A stretch of 64,000 nucleotides of DNA, taken from Microbacterium arborescens (GTDB lineage: Bacteria; Actinomycetota; Actinomycetes; Actinomycetales; Microbacteriaceae). The notes below the pieces were generated by a model. That model was given only the letters and a program-made list of their open reading frames with translations. It was not told the DNA's origin and did no database searches. Both the position numbers and the translations under genes were made by a program. Of the stretch, positions 24,650 to 32,059 are shown one piece after another. Position 1 is the stretch's first letter, and each line of letters opens with the position of its first letter. Where the stretch lies: assembly GCA_003339645.1 (NCBI GenBank), contig QNUV01000021.1:558001-622000 (forward strand), in the 5' to 3' direction.

Positions 24650-26077
24650 TCAGACCGAGATTCCGCGGTTGCGCAGGAACGGCGCCGGGTCGATGCGGAC
24701 GCCGCCCTGGTAGATCTCGAAGTGCAGGTGGCAGCCCTGTGAGATGCCGGTGTTGCCGGCGTAGGCGATGACCTGTCCGGCTGAGACGCGCTGTCCGTAT
24801 CCGACGTTGTAGCCGCCGTTCTGGATGTGCGCGTACCCCGAGATGATGCCGCCGCCGTGGTCGATCTTGATGTAGTTGCCCCAGTCGCCGGTGTAGGAGG
24901 CGTGGACGACCGTCCCGGATGCGGCGGCGTAGATCGGCGCGCCGCAACCGCCGGCGAAGTCGATGCCGCGGTGACCCGTGGTGCAGTACCCGTTCGAGCA
25001 GATCGTGCCGCGGTTGCCGAACCACGAGCTGATGTAACCGGGGCCGGGGCGCACCCATCCGGAGGGCTGAACCTGACCGGCGCCACCGCCGCCGCCACCA
25101 CCACTGTTACCGCCGCCTCCGCCGCCGCCGCTGTTGCCTGCCGCAGCGGCCGCCGCTGCAGCTTCCTGACGACGACGCTCTTCCTCCGCGGCACGGCGGG
25201 CTGCTTCTTCGCGCTCGCGCTGCTTGCGGGCCTCTTCGCGGCGACGCTCTTCCTCGACGCCCGCCTGGTAGCCGGCGACCGTGGCCGCCGTCTCGTCCTT
25301 GAGCGCCGCGAGCTGAGCCTGGAGGGTCGCCATGTTGGCGGTCTGCTCTTCGAGGGCGGCCTGGGCGACCGCTGCTGCTTCCTGAGCGGCGGCGAGCTTC
25401 TGCTCGGCCTCCTTCTGCAGGCGGTCGCGCTCGTCGCGGGCCACGCCGGCCTGGTCGCTCAGGCTCTGCGCGGTCTCGCGGGCGGCGACGGCATCCGTGT
25501 AGATGCCGCGGTTCGCCTGCAGCAGCTTGTCCATCGTGCCGAGTCGGGCGAGCAGGTCATCGGCGCTCGCAGCGGAGTCGGAGAAGAAGAGCTTGAGGCT
25601 CGTGTCGTCGCCGCCGTTGCGGTAGAGCTGCGCCGCGAGCTTTCCGGCTCGGCGGGCCGCCTCGAGGGCGGCTGCCGACTGGGCGTCGGCCTGCTCCTGA
25701 AGCGAGGTCGCGCGGTACGCGGCATCCTCGAAGTCGGCCTGCGCCTTGGCGTATTCGGCCCCCAGCCGTTCGGCCTCGGCCTGCTTGTAGGCGACGTCGG
25801 CGGTGAGGTCGGCGATCAGCTTCTCGATGCGCGCGATCTCGGCAGCCTTCGCGGACTCGTTGCCCTTCGCGCGCTGCACGTCATCCCACGACGGGTAGCC
25901 CTCGATACCGAAGGCGGACGGGATGCCGGGGGCGAGGAACGCCGTCGCTGCGACGAAGCCGACGGCGCCGAGGCCGAGGGCGCCGCGGCGCGAGATCAGC
26001 TGCGAGAGCTTCTTGCTCTCTGCGGGCGTCGGGGCGCAGCCGCAGTCTTCCGGGGAGTCGAGGCTCTCGTATCGCAC
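24650..26077 (-). CDS. M23 family peptidoglycan endopeptidase with coiled coil
   Basis: This 475-aa secreted protein has a basic/hydrophobic segment (RRGALGLGAVGFVAATAFLAPG) that may be a twin-Arg-like signal, a coiled coil (about 75-330, rich in Ala/Glu/Arg), a Gly/Asn/Ser linker and a C-terminal M23 domain. Zinc ligands are His/Asp in HRGIDFAGG and the HLHFEI motif. The domain order matches EnvC/RipA-like cell-separation hydrolases, where the coiled coil receives an activating signal. GTG at 26077 is chosen for its GGAGG ribosome site about 10 bp upstream. Cys-rich NRGTICSNGYCTTG in the M23 part suggests a disulphide. Confidence 0.88.
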   Translation of the reverse strand: MRYESLDSPEDCGCAPTPAESKKLSQLISRRGALGLGAVGFVAATAFLAPGIPSAFGIEGYPSWDDVQRAKGNESAKAAEIARIEKLIADLTADVAYKQAEAERLGAEYAKAQADFEDAAYRATSLQEQADAQSAAALEAARRAGKLAAQLYRNGGDDTSLKLFFSDSAASADDLLARLGTMDKLLQANRGIYTDAVAARETAQSLSDQAGVARDERDRLQKEAEQKLAAAQEAAAVAQAALEEQTANMATLQAQLAALKDETAATVAGYQAGVEEERRREEARKQREREEAARRAAEEERRRQEAAAAAAAAGNSGGGGGGGNSGGGGGGGAGQVQPSGWVRPGPGYISSWFGNRGTICSNGYCTTGHRGIDFAGGCGAPIYAAASGTVVHASYTGDWGNYIKIDHGGGIISGYAHIQNGGYNVGYGQRVSAGQVIAYAGNTGISQGCHLHFEIYQGGVRIDPAPFLRNRGISV

Positions 26078-26117
26078 GCGGGTGATCCTCCATATCGCGT
26101 GGGCAACTTCGTTCACA

Positions 26118-26135
26118 GTAGCAACACACGTCACA
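26118..26135. promoter_or_regulatory. Possible MtrA-like direct repeat upstream of the M23 gene
   Basis: GTAGCA (26118-26123) and GTCACA (26130-26135) are two hexamers 12 bp apart in the M23 upstream region. Actinobacterial MtrA binds similar paired GTCACA/GTAACA half sites at cell-wall hydrolase promoters (established knowledge). The first half site has a mismatch and chance cannot be excluded. Confidence 0.25.
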
Positions 26136-26305
26136 TCGCCGAAAGCGTCGGGGGCTGCGTCCGGCGCGCGCGAACCGGGCCATTGTGCCCCGCAGACACG
26201 CCCGGGCGGCGGACGCCACGCCCCCGATTCGCACATCGGCGCCGGATCGCATATGCTTGTCCCTCGGTAAGCGTGAACGTTTGACTCCCGGGTCTGGGTT
26301 CGCTC

Positions 26306-26378
26306 GGCCCCATCGTTTAGCGGCCTAGGACGCCGCCCTTTCACGGCGGTAGCACGGGTTCGAATCCCGTTGGGGTCA
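26306..26378 (+). tRNA. tRNA-Glu (anticodon TTC)
   Basis: This 73-nt cloverleaf has acceptor GGCCCCA pairing with TGGGGTC, the anticodon stem CCGCC/GGCGG around CTTTCAC, and the T arm with GGTTCGAAT. CCA is not encoded. It is the first of three tRNAs in a row. Confidence 0.95.
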
Positions 26379-26399
26379 CTCCCACAACTTAATAAGCAT

Positions 26400-26473
26400 G
26401 GCCCTGTAGCGCAGTTGGTTAGCGTGCCGCCCTGTCACGGCGGAGGTCGCGGGTTCAAGTCCCGTCAGGGTCG
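26400..26473 (+). tRNA. tRNA-Asp (anticodon GTC)
   Basis: This 74-nt cloverleaf has acceptor GGCCCTG with CAGGGTC, the anticodon loop CTGTCAC and the T loop GGTTCAAGT. The discriminator is G. It lies 21 bp after tRNA-Glu. Confidence 0.95.
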
Positions 26474-26486
26474 CTCTAAAGCGACG

Positions 26487-26513
26487 GGCCCTTTGGTTTC
26501 CAGAGGGCCTTTC
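26487..26513 (+). terminator. Rho-independent-like hairpin after tRNA-Asp
   Basis: GGCCCTTTGG (26487-26496) pairs with CCAGAGGGCC (26500-26509) with one mismatch and a TTT loop, followed by TTTCGT. It probably ends the Glu-Asp transcript, so tRNA-Phe may have its own promoter. Confidence 0.5.
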
Positions 26514-26543
26514 GTCTAGGACATGGCATCTCTGACGCCATGC

Positions 26544-26616
26544 GGCTCTGTAGCTCAGTTGGTAGAGCGCACGACTGAAAATCGTGAGGTCACGGGATCG
26601 ACGCCCGTCGGAGCCA
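26544..26616 (+). tRNA. tRNA-Phe (anticodon GAA), integration site of the island
   Basis: This 73-nt cloverleaf has acceptor GGCTCTG pairing with CGGAGCC, the anticodon in CTGAAAA and discriminator A. The gene is intact. Its last 43 nt, from the anticodon loop on, recur at 33154-33196, so the island at 26574-33264 integrated here and restored the tRNA. Confidence 0.95.
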
Positions 26617-26684
26617 CACGGACCGTCATTACAACGGCCCTAGAAACCCTCGCCTAGCTTCTACATGGCGGGGGTTTTGCTTTG
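26574..26684. repeat. Left attachment repeat (attL), 111 bp
   Basis: This is identical to 33154-33264 over 111 bp, with mismatches directly beyond both ends (26573 versus 33153; 26685 versus 33265). It covers the tRNA-Phe 3' half plus its downstream terminator. This arrangement is typical of tyrosine-integrase elements that use a tRNA gene as attB. Confidence 0.95.
26644..26679 (+). terminator. tRNA-Phe terminator (also duplicated at 33224-33259)
   Basis: AACCCTCGCC pairs with GGCGGGGGTT around a 12-nt loop, followed by TTGC TTTG. The hairpin lies inside the attachment repeat, so both ends of the island carry it and it shields the island from tRNA-Phe transcription. Confidence 0.65.
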
Positions 26685-26760
26685 GGCTGACGAGGTTGGG
26701 CTTCCCGCCGCGGTCGATGAGCGAGCGAGGCGAGACGGAACGGGCATCTCCCGAGGCTTT

Positions 26761-26778
26761 GTGCCGGTTCTGTGCCGG
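26761..26778. repeat. Paired GTGCCGG sites, left end of island
   Basis: GTGCCGG-TTCT-GTGCCGG forms two direct heptamers 11 bp apart, 77 bp inside attL. The same pair occurs inside attR at 33029-33046. One-helical-turn spacing suggests integrase or excisionase arm-type binding sites; this is inferred. The rest of 26685-26892 shows no gene. Confidence 0.5.
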
Positions 26779-26892
26779 CAGCACGCCGCCACTGACGCTC
26801 GTCCGAGGACGTTCACTTTCGGAGGAAGCCACGATGCGAGGGCGATGGCATCGTCTCAACCAGAGATGGTCGCTTTACGTTTGTCATATCGT

Positions 26893-26920
26893 TTGACACT
26901 CTCCTTTGCGCAAGTACTTT
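26893..26920 (+). promoter_or_regulatory. Sigma-A-like promoter for the first island gene
   Basis: A consensus -35 TTGACA (26893-26898) is followed after 16 bp by TACTTT (26915-26920). The GTG at 26949 would then have a leader of about 20 nt and no clear ribosome site. Confidence 0.45.
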
Positions 26921-26948
26921 GCGTCACGAGATCCCGTAGTCTGAGCGG

Positions 26949-27686
26949 GTGGGCAAGAATCTGAATCAGTTACCGATACCGGCACCTGTCGTCGGGCTCC
27001 TTGCCAACCTCACGAGGGTCCACACAGACCCCGCCGCGGACTTCGAGCGCTCGGTACCGCCTCGTTGGACACCGACGGCCACAGACCTTCCCGAGGACAC
27101 GACGGAAGAGTGGCTCCAGCGCGTCGCAGGCGTCAGCACCGAGTTGGCGGACCGCTCAGCGGATGTTCGCGCGCTGCTGACGGCCTACAGCCAGGCAGTC
27201 GCGGATCCGCGTCCCGAGCTGTCGGTGCTCGCCAAGTGGCAGCGTGTGTCGCCGAGCGCCCTACGGCACCGGTACAACGAGCAACACGTACAGTCGGTGC
27301 GCGAGCTGCTCAAGCCTGAGCCCCTGATCGATATCGTCCTTGAGCCGTTCATCGCGGTGGTTGACAGCGATTTCAAGGGCATCAGTCCGGAACTGGACGA
27401 ACAGCTGAGCCTCCGCAGCCGCATGCGCAGCATCGTCTCCGAGGAGTTCGTCGCCCTCTTCGGCGAGAACGCCCCCAAGCAGATGGGCTTCGTCCGAAAT
27501 CCGGCCGACGAACGAATCACCCGACCGATCGACGACCTCTCCGGGTTCATGAGCACCGCTTTGAAGCGTCGCGAGCCGGAGCTTCTGCCCGTGTTCGACG
27601 CGTGGCACCAGCGCTTCGAAGCCCGACCGATCAAGCCCGAAGACGTCAAGGCCAAGGCCACCCGCGTCCGACGGTCAGGCGCGTGA
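26949..27686 (+). CDS. Unknown island protein with HTH-like segment
   Basis: This 245-aa soluble protein begins with GTG at 26949 (MGKNLNQLP). I do not recognise it. A segment at about residues 95-125 (LAKWQRVSPSALRHRYNEQH) reads like a helix-turn-helix. The rest is helical and charged with a basic C-terminus (KAKATRVRRSGA). Its GC content is nearer the chromosome than that of the four genes after it, and a 145-bp structured spacer separates them. It could be a regulator of the cassette or a remnant function of the element, for example a directionality factor. No integrase motif is visible. Confidence 0.7.
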   Translation: MGKNLNQLPIPAPVVGLLANLTRVHTDPAADFERSVPPRWTPTATDLPEDTTEEWLQRVAGVSTELADRSADVRALLTAYSQAVADPRPELSVLAKWQRVSPSALRHRYNEQHVQSVRELLKPEPLIDIVLEPFIAVVDSDFKGISPELDEQLSLRSRMRSIVSEEFVALFGENAPKQMGFVRNPADERITRPIDDLSGFMSTALKRREPELLPVFDAWHQRFEARPIKPEDVKAKATRVRRSGA

Positions 27687-27737
27687 GCCGAGCTGTGAAG
27701 ACTTTCTTTACTCGTTCAAGGCCGACCTCCGGCCGGC

Positions 27738-27810
27738 TCGTTTGGCGCAGCTGCGGTGCGTGCGGTCCTCGCTCCGCTGCGGTCCACGCGCTCCTCGCCG
27801 CACCAAACGA
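27738..27810. repeat. Inverted repeat in the spacer before the methyltransferase gene
   Basis: TCGTTTGG (27738-27745) and CCAAACGA (27803-27810) are perfectly complementary and enclose a GC-rich region with near-repeats of GCTGCGGT and CTCC TCG-type blocks. It could be an RNA structure, a terminator for the first gene or an operator. It ends 21 bp before the methyltransferase ATG. Confidence 0.45.
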
Positions 27811-27831
27811 CCGCATCTATGAGGCAACTTG

Positions 27832-29112
27832 ATGACGATCACTGCAGCCGAATCGCTAGGCACTTACACAGACCAGCTAAGTGCGTTGTATGCCGATTAC
27901 ACGGGCGCACCAATCAATGTCAGCTTCCGCGACCTCGTGGGACCGCTACCTGCCGATGAGCTTACGCACAGCGTCTTCCCTTATCCCGCACGACTGCTGC
28001 GACAGATCCCGAGGCTGCTCCTGGACAGCGACCAGATCATGGATGGCATCGACCTAGTCGTCGATCCCTTCTGCGGATCGGGGACTGTACTGGTAGAGGC
28101 CCAGCGAATCGGCATCGAAAGCTACGGAATCGAGCAGAATCCCATCGGAGCCCTAGCCAGCCGAGTAAAGACCACGGCAATCGATACGGCCCAGTTCCGC
28201 ACCGCATGCTCCGAGATTCTCGCCCGCGCGAAGCGAACGCGGCGACGAGTCGAGCCAAGCTCATACGTGAAGCGTTGGTACACGCCCGAGGCATACTCAG
28301 CGCTTTGTCGACTTACACACGCATCCACTGGACACGAAGGAGCGATCGCGGATGCCGTCGCTCTCACGATCGCACTCACTGCCAAGCGCGTCGCTGATAC
28401 AGACAAGCGGATCCACGTGCCAGTGCGCCCCAAGACGTCCTCGCCTCGACGGGCGGACGATGTCTGGGAAGCATGGGAGCGAGAGGCATCCAAGCTGTGC
28501 AAGAAGCTCTCCCGTATCGACAACATGACGACTCCGGCGCGTGTAATTCTGGGCGACACTCGCGACACTTCATCCTGGGCGGGAGCTCGCGGCCGCCGAG
28601 CGCTGGTGCTGACCAGCCCTCCCTATGGCGCCGCGCAGAAGTACATTCGCAGTTCGAGTCTCGAGCTCGGATGGCTCGGTTTTGCCGCAGATCGAGGAAC
28701 AGTCGCGCTAGAGCACAACAGCATTGGTCGCGAACACTTAGGCCCTGATGATTACAAGCGGGATGCTCGCAGAAGCGCGCACCACAGCTTGGACGCCGCA
28801 GTGCGTCAGGCCTTCGCGGTCTCGCCGGCTCGGGGAGCAATCTACGCCGCCTATTTTGCCGACATGGATCGTGCAATACGTCAGATGGGACACCATGCCG
28901 CGAGAGTCATCTTTATCGCGGGAACGAACACAGTCGGAGGGCAGGTCATCGAAACCCACGAAATACTCGCGGAGATGATGTCCCGGCGAGGGTTCAGGAG
29001 AACGCTTAGCCTAAAGGACGAAATACGCGGACGACTATTGCTAACGAAACGTCGCTCGACAGCTATCCCTTCTCACGCCGAGTACATTGAAGTGTTCGAG
29101 CGAGAGGACTGA
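27832..29112 (+). CDS. SAM-dependent DNA methyltransferase-like protein
   Basis: This 426-aa soluble protein has the SAM motif I DPFCGSGTVLVEA at about residues 79-91 and the catalytic motif IV TSPPYG at 262-267. The SPPY type is known for N4-cytosine and N6-adenine methylation. Motif I comes first, as in N-terminal-SAM orders and in THUMP-type RNA methylases, so an RNA target is not excluded. HSVFPYPARLLRQIP at 47-61 matches a block that often precedes motif I in this family. ATG at 27832 has GAGG 8 bp upstream; TTG 3 bp earlier is an alternative. It is the first gene of the four-gene cassette and probably marks self DNA. Confidence 0.85.
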   Translation: MTITAAESLGTYTDQLSALYADYTGAPINVSFRDLVGPLPADELTHSVFPYPARLLRQIPRLLLDSDQIMDGIDLVVDPFCGSGTVLVEAQRIGIESYGIEQNPIGALASRVKTTAIDTAQFRTACSEILARAKRTRRRVEPSSYVKRWYTPEAYSALCRLTHASTGHEGAIADAVALTIALTAKRVADTDKRIHVPVRPKTSSPRRADDVWEAWEREASKLCKKLSRIDNMTTPARVILGDTRDTSSWAGARGRRALVLTSPPYGAAQKYIRSSSLELGWLGFAADRGTVALEHNSIGREHLGPDDYKRDARRSAHHSLDAAVRQAFAVSPARGAIYAAYFADMDRAIRQMGHHAARVIFIAGTNTVGGQVIETHEILAEMMSRRGFRRTLSLKDEIRGRLLLTKRRSTAIPSHAEYIEVFERED

Positions 29113-29118
29113 TCGACC

Positions 29119-30084
29119 GTGTCCGAAAGCAACGTCGACGAAACCGAAGAAGAAGCGCTCCAATCACGCATCAGAACGCTGTCAAATGAAGTCTGGGACG
29201 GTCGGGTCGAGGGACCGGATGTTGACCGGTGGCTTAAGAACTTCACCGGAGAGGCATTTCCACTCGAGCAGGAACGGCTGCACGCCCTGCACCTGCTGTC
29301 GAACTTCAACTTCTTCAACGTTGATACGGTGCGAAGCATGCTCAAGTCGGTATACCGCGACCTGTTCCGATACGAGCTGATACAGCGAGCAAGAAATGCG
29401 CACTCCGGGTCGCGCGATTTCACGTCATTGAACAGGACATTCCTTGACGAACTGGCTGCGACACGATTCCTAGGTATGGGAAATCCATCCGAGAGTGGCG
29501 CTCACCTACTCTACTACTTTCGTCAGATCAACGCGTTACACAAGAATCTCTTCATCCACCAACATCAAATACTCGAAAAGGCGGCGGGTGAGCAGAGTAA
29601 CACAATCGCCATACCGAACCTAAAGAGACTCGTCTTCATTGACGATCTAATGGGGTCCGGTCAACAGGCAGCCGAATACAGTGAAAAGCTGCTGAAGCAT
29701 GTACGTGCTGCACGTGGTGCGGCTGGCATGGAGATCTGGTACTTCACCCTATTCGCTCGCCCCGCAGCGTTGGACCTCGTCCGCTCATTACCCTTTGACC
29801 GAGTCGAGACAATCCATGAGATGGACGACGCCGAAAGAGCGTTCAGCCCCGAGTCGCGGGTGTACCGAAAACCGCCGAACGGGATCACCCTTGAGCGCGG
29901 CAAACAGTTCGCAACAAAATATGGCGAGCGACTCTTCAATCTGCATCCCCTCGGCTACAAGGATGGACAACTGCTGCTCGGGTTCGAGCACAACGTGCCC
30001 GACAACTGTCTTCCCATATTTTGGTTGAACGAGATGTCGATCCCGTGGGAACCCGTCTTCCCTAGATTCCACAAGGTGGGCTAA
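29119..30084 (+). CDS. Phosphoribosyltransferase-like protein of conflict-system type
   Basis: This 321-aa protein carries a PRPP-loop-like motif, VFIDDLMGSGQQAAEY, at about residues 172-187, preceded by GMGNPSESGAHLLYYF at 119-134. I recall this as the PRTase-CE type of predicted bacterial conflict systems, linked to ORC-CDC6-like ATPases; this was not checked. The N-terminus is acidic and helical. It might use PRPP or a nucleotide to modify a target, or act as a nucleotide sensor. GTG at 29119 follows the methyltransferase stop by 6 bp. Its TAA shares one base with the next ATG (TAATG), so the two are translationally coupled. Confidence 0.75.
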   Translation: MSESNVDETEEEALQSRIRTLSNEVWDGRVEGPDVDRWLKNFTGEAFPLEQERLHALHLLSNFNFFNVDTVRSMLKSVYRDLFRYELIQRARNAHSGSRDFTSLNRTFLDELAATRFLGMGNPSESGAHLLYYFRQINALHKNLFIHQHQILEKAAGEQSNTIAIPNLKRLVFIDDLMGSGQQAAEYSEKLLKHVRAARGAAGMEIWYFTLFARPAALDLVRSLPFDRVETIHEMDDAERAFSPESRVYRKPPNGITLERGKQFATKYGERLFNLHPLGYKDGQLLLGFEHNVPDNCLPIFWLNEMSIPWEPVFPRFHKVG

Positions 30085-32057
30085 TGACGAACAATCCGTT
30101 CGAAGTAACAAAAGCTGTCGACTTCACTGATTCGGAGATCGCCTCCCGATTCGTTAGCTTCTCGAGCGCGCGGTATCCGCTCGTTGATCCCAGCAGTCCG
30201 ATCGTCCAGTACCTTGTCGGCGGCAAGGGCGGTGGAAGAACGCATCTTATGCGGTACTATTCCTATCCGCTACAGAAGACGCGGGCGACGGACGGATTGC
30301 TTGACAGCCTTTCCTCTGAGGGCTACATCGGCGTGTACGCGCCCGCCAGCGGCCTTGACGGTAGCCGGTTCGAGGGTGCGCGAATTGACAACGAGGCTTG
30401 GAGCGCCGTCTTTGCCCAGTCACTCGAAGTCCGACTCGCGCTATTGCTAGTCGATGTTCTCATCGACATACAGCGCACGGAGGGTCCCTGGTCAGACGAC
30501 ACACTTGTAGACTTCGCAAGCCGCGTCGGCGCCTTGGTGAGCGGCCTGTCGCTGGAAGCTGGCCAGAACCCGCTGGGAAATCTAAAGCTGGCTCTTGTGA
30601 CGCTTCAACAAGGAATTGACGTAGCAGTCAATAATGCTCCGCTCACCCGTAGCCTGGATGTTCAAATCCGCTTCAACCCTGGCGCCCTGATCTTTGGACT
30701 GGGCGTCATTGTCGCCAACCATCTCCCCGGGCTTGGCGGTACAAAAATAACCTACATGCTCGACGAACTGGAGAACCTTACCGCCAGCCAGCAGATGTTC
30801 GTGAACACGTTGGTTCGCGAGAAGCAACTACCAACTTCGTTCCTAATCGGTTCGCGAGAATGGGGAATCCGTACTCATCTGACGCTGAGCGCCGGAGAGG
30901 AAAATCGCGAAGGCAGCGAGTTTCAGAGAGTTGTGCCAGAGCAGAAGTACGGGCAGAACGACGATGCCTATCGCGATTTCTGCCTAGATATGATCCGTAA
31001 GCGACTGAAGGAGTCCGGGGTACCGTCCGATCAAGCAGAAGGGTGGCCGAATCGCCTCGCAGGCACTCGAACGTCGGCATTGCTTGATGCACCTCTCCTC
31101 GCAAGTATTGGAAGCGGAGAGCGTCGACATCTAACCAAATTGCGAGATGCCACGATCAGGGCAACATCTGACCCCCAGCTCGCGCAAGCCGTAGTGGAAG
31201 CAGTGTCTTTCGAATCCCATCCGCTCCTCGAAAAGCTTGCCATCCTCCGCGCCTATCAAAAGTGGAGCAAGTCGAAGAACTTCATGGTCAAGCACTTCAC
31301 GGAGGCCAGAACGTTCGTTGAGCCGCTGGCTTCAGGCGAAGGAATTTCTGTTGCGCTCAACAACTTCCTGAACCTCTGGAAGCATGACATGGCCGCCCAG
31401 ATCTACGCTGATCACTCAGCTGAACAGCCGTACTCTGGCGTCGATTCACTGATCATGATGTCGGGACATTTGCCGCGAAGCCTGTTGGTGACATTGAAGT
31501 ACATCACGTCACGGGCCGAGTGGCGCGGCGAAGACCCTTTCTCCGGGTCCACGCCTATACCCGTCAGTACTCAGTCTGCCGGAGTTCGAGAGGCATCAGC
31601 CTGGTACTTGAACGACGTCCGCCCGCTCGGCGAGGCAGGAACACTATGCGACAGGGCGATAAGGCGACTTGGATCGCTGCTGCGAGATGTTAGATACGCA
31701 GACAAGCCCCCCGAGGTTAACGTCACAACATTCTCATCCAACATGGAAGGGGTGGACGAGAGGACTGTCGCCGTCATCGAGGACTGTGTGAAGTACCGTA
31801 TGCTCCTGGAAATCCCGGGCGGAAGGCAGGCGCGCAATCGCGGATCGGTTCATCGGAAATTCCAGATTCATCCGATGTTGGCCCCGTTCTTTGCGCTTGG
31901 GTTCGGTCGCCGCGGCGATATGACCCTGACAGGTGAGGAAATTGGCGCAATCTTCGCGCCTACGTCTTCCGAAGGCGACTTCCAATCCCTCGCGAAACGG
32001 CGAGTATCGCCCCTCACGGCGCCATTCACAATGCAGAACCCTGAGCAGCTCTTCTAA
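30084..32057 (+). CDS. ORC/CDC6-like AAA+ ATPase with altered Walker A
   Basis: This 657-aa protein has a P-loop at residues 46-54 (GGKGGGRTH), where the usual Lys of GKT is Arg, and a strong Walker B at about 222-232 (ITYMLDELENL). A sensor-like GSREWGIRTH lies at 256-265 and a helical region follows to about residue 600. The C-terminus has basic blocks (GRRGD and AKRRV) that may be a winged helix. The general plan fits ORC-CDC6-like ATPases seen with PRTase-like genes. The Lys to Arg change would weaken ATP hydrolysis in most AAA+ proteins. It lies 2 bp before the last cassette gene. Confidence 0.75.
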   Translation: MTNNPFEVTKAVDFTDSEIASRFVSFSSARYPLVDPSSPIVQYLVGGKGGGRTHLMRYYSYPLQKTRATDGLLDSLSSEGYIGVYAPASGLDGSRFEGARIDNEAWSAVFAQSLEVRLALLLVDVLIDIQRTEGPWSDDTLVDFASRVGALVSGLSLEAGQNPLGNLKLALVTLQQGIDVAVNNAPLTRSLDVQIRFNPGALIFGLGVIVANHLPGLGGTKITYMLDELENLTASQQMFVNTLVREKQLPTSFLIGSREWGIRTHLTLSAGEENREGSEFQRVVPEQKYGQNDDAYRDFCLDMIRKRLKESGVPSDQAEGWPNRLAGTRTSALLDAPLLASIGSGERRHLTKLRDATIRATSDPQLAQAVVEAVSFESHPLLEKLAILRAYQKWSKSKNFMVKHFTEARTFVEPLASGEGISVALNNFLNLWKHDMAAQIYADHSAEQPYSGVDSLIMMSGHLPRSLLVTLKYITSRAEWRGEDPFSGSTPIPVSTQSAGVREASAWYLNDVRPLGEAGTLCDRAIRRLGSLLRDVRYADKPPEVNVTTFSSNMEGVDERTVAVIEDCVKYRMLLEIPGGRQARNRGSVHRKFQIHPMLAPFFALGFGRRGDMTLTGEEIGAIFAPTSSEGDFQSLAKRRVSPLTAPFTMQNPEQLF

Positions 32058-32059
32058 CT

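Noticed and set aside
26629-26964. Short frames at the left end of the island as remnants of an integrase.
   Set aside because: None shows tyrosine or serine recombinase motifs; they look like chance frames.
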